A stretch of DNA of 64,000 nt from Piper betle. Taxonomy: Eukaryota > Streptophyta > Magnoliopsida > Piperales > Piperaceae. This document shows, one piece after another, positions 60,975-64,000 of the stretch (position 1 is its first letter; each line of letters begins with the position of its first letter). The notes under the pieces were generated by a model. The model did no database searches. It was given only the letters and a program-made list of their open reading frames with translations, and was not told the origin of the DNA. The position numbers and the translations under genes were made by a program. Where the stretch lies: assembly GCA_033002965.1 (NCBI GenBank), contig JAURVB010002106.1, positions 30,225 to 94,224 of the forward strand, given 5' to 3'.

Positions 60975-61500
60975 TGATCTGCACACCCCGGTCGTAGCCC
61001 TTTTGTGGGGAGGCTACCACTACCGTCTCCAGTGCCAGTACCTCGCACACCCCGGCCGTAGCCTTTTTGTGGGGAAGCTATCACTGCACTCGGGTGATTA
61101 GCTACTGCCCCGTTTGTGGGGAAGCTCTCACTATCAATTATAGTGCCAGTGCCTCACACACCCCGGCCGTAGCCTTTTTATGGGGAGGCTATCACTGCAC
61201 TCAGGTGAATGCTATGCCCCGTTTGTGGGGAAGCTCTCACTGCCAACTCTAGTGCCAGTGCCTCACACACCTCAGCCGTAGCCTTTTTATGGGGAGGCTA
61301 TCACTGCACTCAGGTGAATGCTACGCCCCATTTGTGGGGAAGCTCTCACTGCCAACTCTAGTGCTAGTGCCTCACACACCCTGGCCGTAGCCTTTTTATG
61401 GGGAGGCTATCACTGCACTCCAGTGTGATGGAGGAATCACTGTGCCTTGCTCACCCCGGCCGTAGCCTTTTTATGGGGCGGCTATCACTACTCCAAAACA
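60975..61500. repeat. Tandem array, about 110-bp unit, four to five copies
   Basis: CACACCCCGGCCGTAGCC recurs at about 61,050, 61,160, 61,270 and 61,380, with partial copies at 60,985 and 61,455. Each unit also holds two variants of TGTGGGGAAGCTCTCACTGCC, so a half-unit duplication preceded the array. Confidence 0.85.
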
Positions 61501-62099
61501 ATGTCGATGAATTACACAATTTACGTACATAATACGACCCCGTGTCGAACTGAGTCAATTCATTGACCCCGGTTGCACTCAGTGCATGGTGGTCGAATCT
61601 GGGCTCAGGCCGACCAAGGCTACCAATAAGGAAAATACGATGTTCTACCTATTATATGTACTTGACTTGTGATTTCGTCTGACTGTGACCCGTGAACCCT
61701 AATCTGAATGAGGGCATAAAATTATACATTAGTATAATTTCATTTGGCATGAACCTACATGCAACTTACATGACTAATATACTATCAATTTTAAATGATG
61801 TAATTAGTTCATGTTAGTCTTCATTCCTTATTAAATTTTCAGCAATTCTAATGATAATTAATTATTAACATGTCCATTTACAAAACAACTAAGCAATCGA
61901 CAAGAACCCCATGCATAAGACGCTGGAGATCTAGCAACTTGGCAGGGCGTCTTCAACAAACCTTGCATGCAAGAATCCTAATGGAAACAAATAAGATGAG
62001 GGATGAAATACTCACATAGTAATGGGGAGGTTGCCTGGGACGGAGATGAGGGATGAAATACTCCCTCCTCCTGCATATATATACACTTCAACCATTCCC

Positions 62100-62250
62100 T
62101 CCATTAAATTCTCATACCCCATCATCCATTGGTATTTCCTATGTTCAACGAGCCCCTTCATTAAATTCTCACACCCCATCATCCATTGGTATTTCCTAGG
62201 TTCAACGACCTCTTCATTAAATTCTCACACCCCATCATCCATTCATTAAT
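62100..62250. repeat. Direct repeat, about 60 bp x 3
   Basis: ATTAAATTCTCAYACCCCATC followed by ATCCATTGGTATTTCCTA occurs at 62,104, 62,161 and (partly) 62,216. Confidence 0.8.
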
Positions 62251-62383
62251 AGGTATTTTCTAGTTGACCTTAAGTCGAACCATGACCGGTCGACTTGAAA
62301 ACCAATCATATTGGTTCATCTATATTTATTTCATAATATTTAGGTTCGAGTCTTGTAATAAAAATCATGGTTTTTACATAAAG

Positions 62384-63092
62384 GGACACCAATGTATGCT
62401 CATCTTGACTTATGGGTTTGCTTGAGAGTTTACATAACGATAGTAGTCATGTGAGTCAAGATTAGTGCTACAAATCGGTATGGGATGATAGGTCACACAC
62501 CAGTGAAGAGCGGATTCACTATGAGTCCCTGTTGACTCGAGAAGAGACAATGGTTCTTTAGGTTATTTGAACCCGACCCGCTTAGAAGTGTGTGACTAGT
62601 ACGGTATTGAGAAACATATGCCTACTGTTAGTTGATTAAACTAGAGCCACCTAGGTGCCGTCTCTTAGACTTGTCATTGATTAGCTGTTCGATAGGCTGG
62701 CCACTAGGGTGGAGTCCAATCATGATGATCTTAGAGACACATCCATGGATCTACCCATATTTTTAAGCCATCTAGTGTCATATACAGAGTTTTTCCATTA
62801 CCCTTATGACTCAGGTAGAGATCCTCATTACATACCTTGTAGGATTTTATCTGCTTAGTGTACTCTCTCAGCACCCCCGATGTCAGACTATGTGAGGATG
62901 AGATGCTTCATAATTAGAGTCATAGAGAAGGGTGACAAATTTTTCATGGGAGATCCATTCACTTGTCATGTGACCGAACTTTCACACTCACCCTTCAAGA
63001 TATATTAGTCCAACTATTTGTTTATCTAATGGTTGAGATGATCAAACACTGACTAGCGCACATGCCACTAACCAGATGCAAATCCTACAGTG
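62384..63092 (+). mobile_element. Family C internal region, resumed
   Basis: It matches 54,358-55,100 in order (GGGACACCAATGTAT, GCCACTTAGG.GCCGTCTCTTAG, CAAATGGTTGAGAT). It stops at GATGCAAATCCTACAG and joins directly to the middle of a family C LTR, so the rest of the internal region, the polypurine tract and the LTR start are deleted. Confidence 0.75.
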
Positions 63093-63296
63093 TGTCTAGT
63101 CTAACATGAGTACCACTCATTTAATTATTTATATGTTTTCTAACATGAGTATATATGATATTTACCCGTGTCTAGTCTTGAATTTGTGTAGATTAATTAT
63201 ATTATTATTTTTATTATTAGAGTGCTATTTATATTCATATATTTATTATTTACCTAATTATCTATGAGTGTATTTATTTGTTTGTTTATTTATTTG

Positions 63297-63328
<32 letters not shown>

Positions 63329-64000
63329 GTCTCAATTTATGTATTGTATGTTTAGTTATATGTTTATTTAGTATTATTTTATTTATTAGGATACATTGAT
63401 GATATGAACACACACCACGAGCATGCGTCAAATAGTGTTACCGATATTTTACTTAGGATTGGGTTTCAATATAGGTTACGGAGTTCGAGCTCACCGTATA
63501 TGTGTCGATGCGCTTGGAGCTTGGACCATAGGTTCGTAGGACTCTCCCTCTCTATTTGACTCCTTGTGTGTCGAGTTTAATCATGTTTTATACATAGGAC
63601 GGCATCAGCGGCATTTTATTGCATCCCTCCGATATTAGGAATTTTAGCTGTGTTTTTTAGGCATCTTTAATAAAACTACAAGGATGAGATCCTTTGTTGG
63701 TTTTTGAACTGAAGCTCCATAATGTATGATACAAGCCTCTTCCTTAAGCCTATTACATAAGCAAGCATATTTTTACGGATTTCACAAATAAGAGAATGAG
63801 TGGTACAAAGATATGTATGGACCACCCTGAGTTAGTGCGGTCTATGAGGGTACTCTGTAATGCAACACGTTTCCAAAATTTATGGCACTAAAGTAACTAT
63901 TCCTTTTGCCACTTGAGTATCGTGGTGGGTGATGTGGAAGATGTGAGGCATAAGCGTTGTATGTATGAATATAATCATGAGCCGTGCATGGAGCCGGCAC
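63093..64000 (+). mobile_element. Family C LTR, 5'-truncated, runs off window
   Basis: It aligns with 57,560-58,470 of the LTR at 56,059 (AT-rich tract, ACACACCACGAGCATGC, CGGCATTTTATTGCATC, CCTATTACATAAGCA TATA region). A (TTA)n run lies at 63,301-63,328. The LTR's 3' end would lie beyond 64,000. Confidence 0.8.

Larger units (their letters stand above)
60644..62378 (-). mobile_element. Solo LTR, family D
   Basis: A 1,735-bp LTR running TGTAACGACCCGGCC to ATGGTTTTTACA on the plus strand, with perfect TSDs TAAAG (60,639-60,643 and 62,379-62,383). Joining the flanks restores family C internal DNA (GACCAGATAAAGGGACACCAATGTAT, compare 54,340). It carries a TA run (60,736-60,762), a 110-bp tandem array (60,975-61,500) and a shorter direct repeat (CCCATCATCCATTGGTATTTCCTA, 62,117-62,250). 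Confidence 0.88.

Noticed and set aside
60975..61500. CRISPR array or tandem tRNA-like genes
   Set aside because: The 110-bp units are similar throughout with no spacer/repeat alternation and no cloverleaf or A/B box pair that I can see.

Overview
This window is nuclear DNA from a flowering plant, probably a monocot. The evidence is one intron-containing NPH3/BTB photoreceptor-adaptor gene with a very GC-rich third exon, plus thick layers of Ty3-type LTR retroelement debris. I see one real protein-coding locus (about 37,888-42,947). I found no tRNA, rRNA, CRISPR or bacterial-style operon.

Left part (1-30,440): a nest of LTR elements that can be peeled apart by target-site duplications (TSDs). 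The oldest layer is a plus-strand element (family C) whose 3' LTR starts at 12,600 and ends at 27,530. Its internal region is visible in pieces at about 2,290-2,930, 5,887-5,995 and 11,225-12,599. Into it went a family A solo LTR (2,931-5,881, TSD GGAAA), a short family B element with both LTRs (5,996-11,224) and a family B solo LTR (15,447-27,117, TSD ATGTT). That solo LTR was later split by a complete family A element (16,923-26,119, TSD TTGTC) with about 2.9-kb LTRs, a tRNA-Met primer site and a 3.4-kb internal region with no open gag-pol. A hAT-like non-autonomous element (27,557-28,501) and an LTR-like fragment (28,510-30,440) follow.

Centre (30,441-45,954): AT-rich intergenic DNA; a 2.4-kb giant inverted-repeat (foldback) element with GC-rich arms and a core of 16 regularly spaced dyads (32,160-34,560); a hAT-like element with 8-bp TSD (34,803-35,626); then the NPH3 gene in four coding exons. 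One missing base in a C run at 38,586-38,589 breaks exon 3. Its 3-kb last intron carries two MITE-like insertions. An older LTR remnant with a TATA box lies downstream (44,190-44,812).

Right part (45,955-64,000): more LTR debris. It includes a truncated A/B-type LTR with internal sequence, a plus-strand family A LTR (48,243-51,244) with a damaged right end, a family D-like block (51,825-54,253) and a family C arrangement in which one LTR (56,059-58,901) is flanked on both sides by internal sequence. A family D solo LTR (60,644-62,378, TSD TAAAG) with a 110-bp tandem array is nested in it. Family A, B and C elements share homologous non-coding internal sequence although their LTRs differ.

The most unusual signal is a 21-bp dyad, GACTCG-N9-CGAGTC. 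It recurs with constant spacing in unrelated repeats: LTR families, the hAT-like element and 16 times in the foldback core. A second palindrome (CAGTAAC...GTTACTG) is conserved across the A, B and C LTRs.
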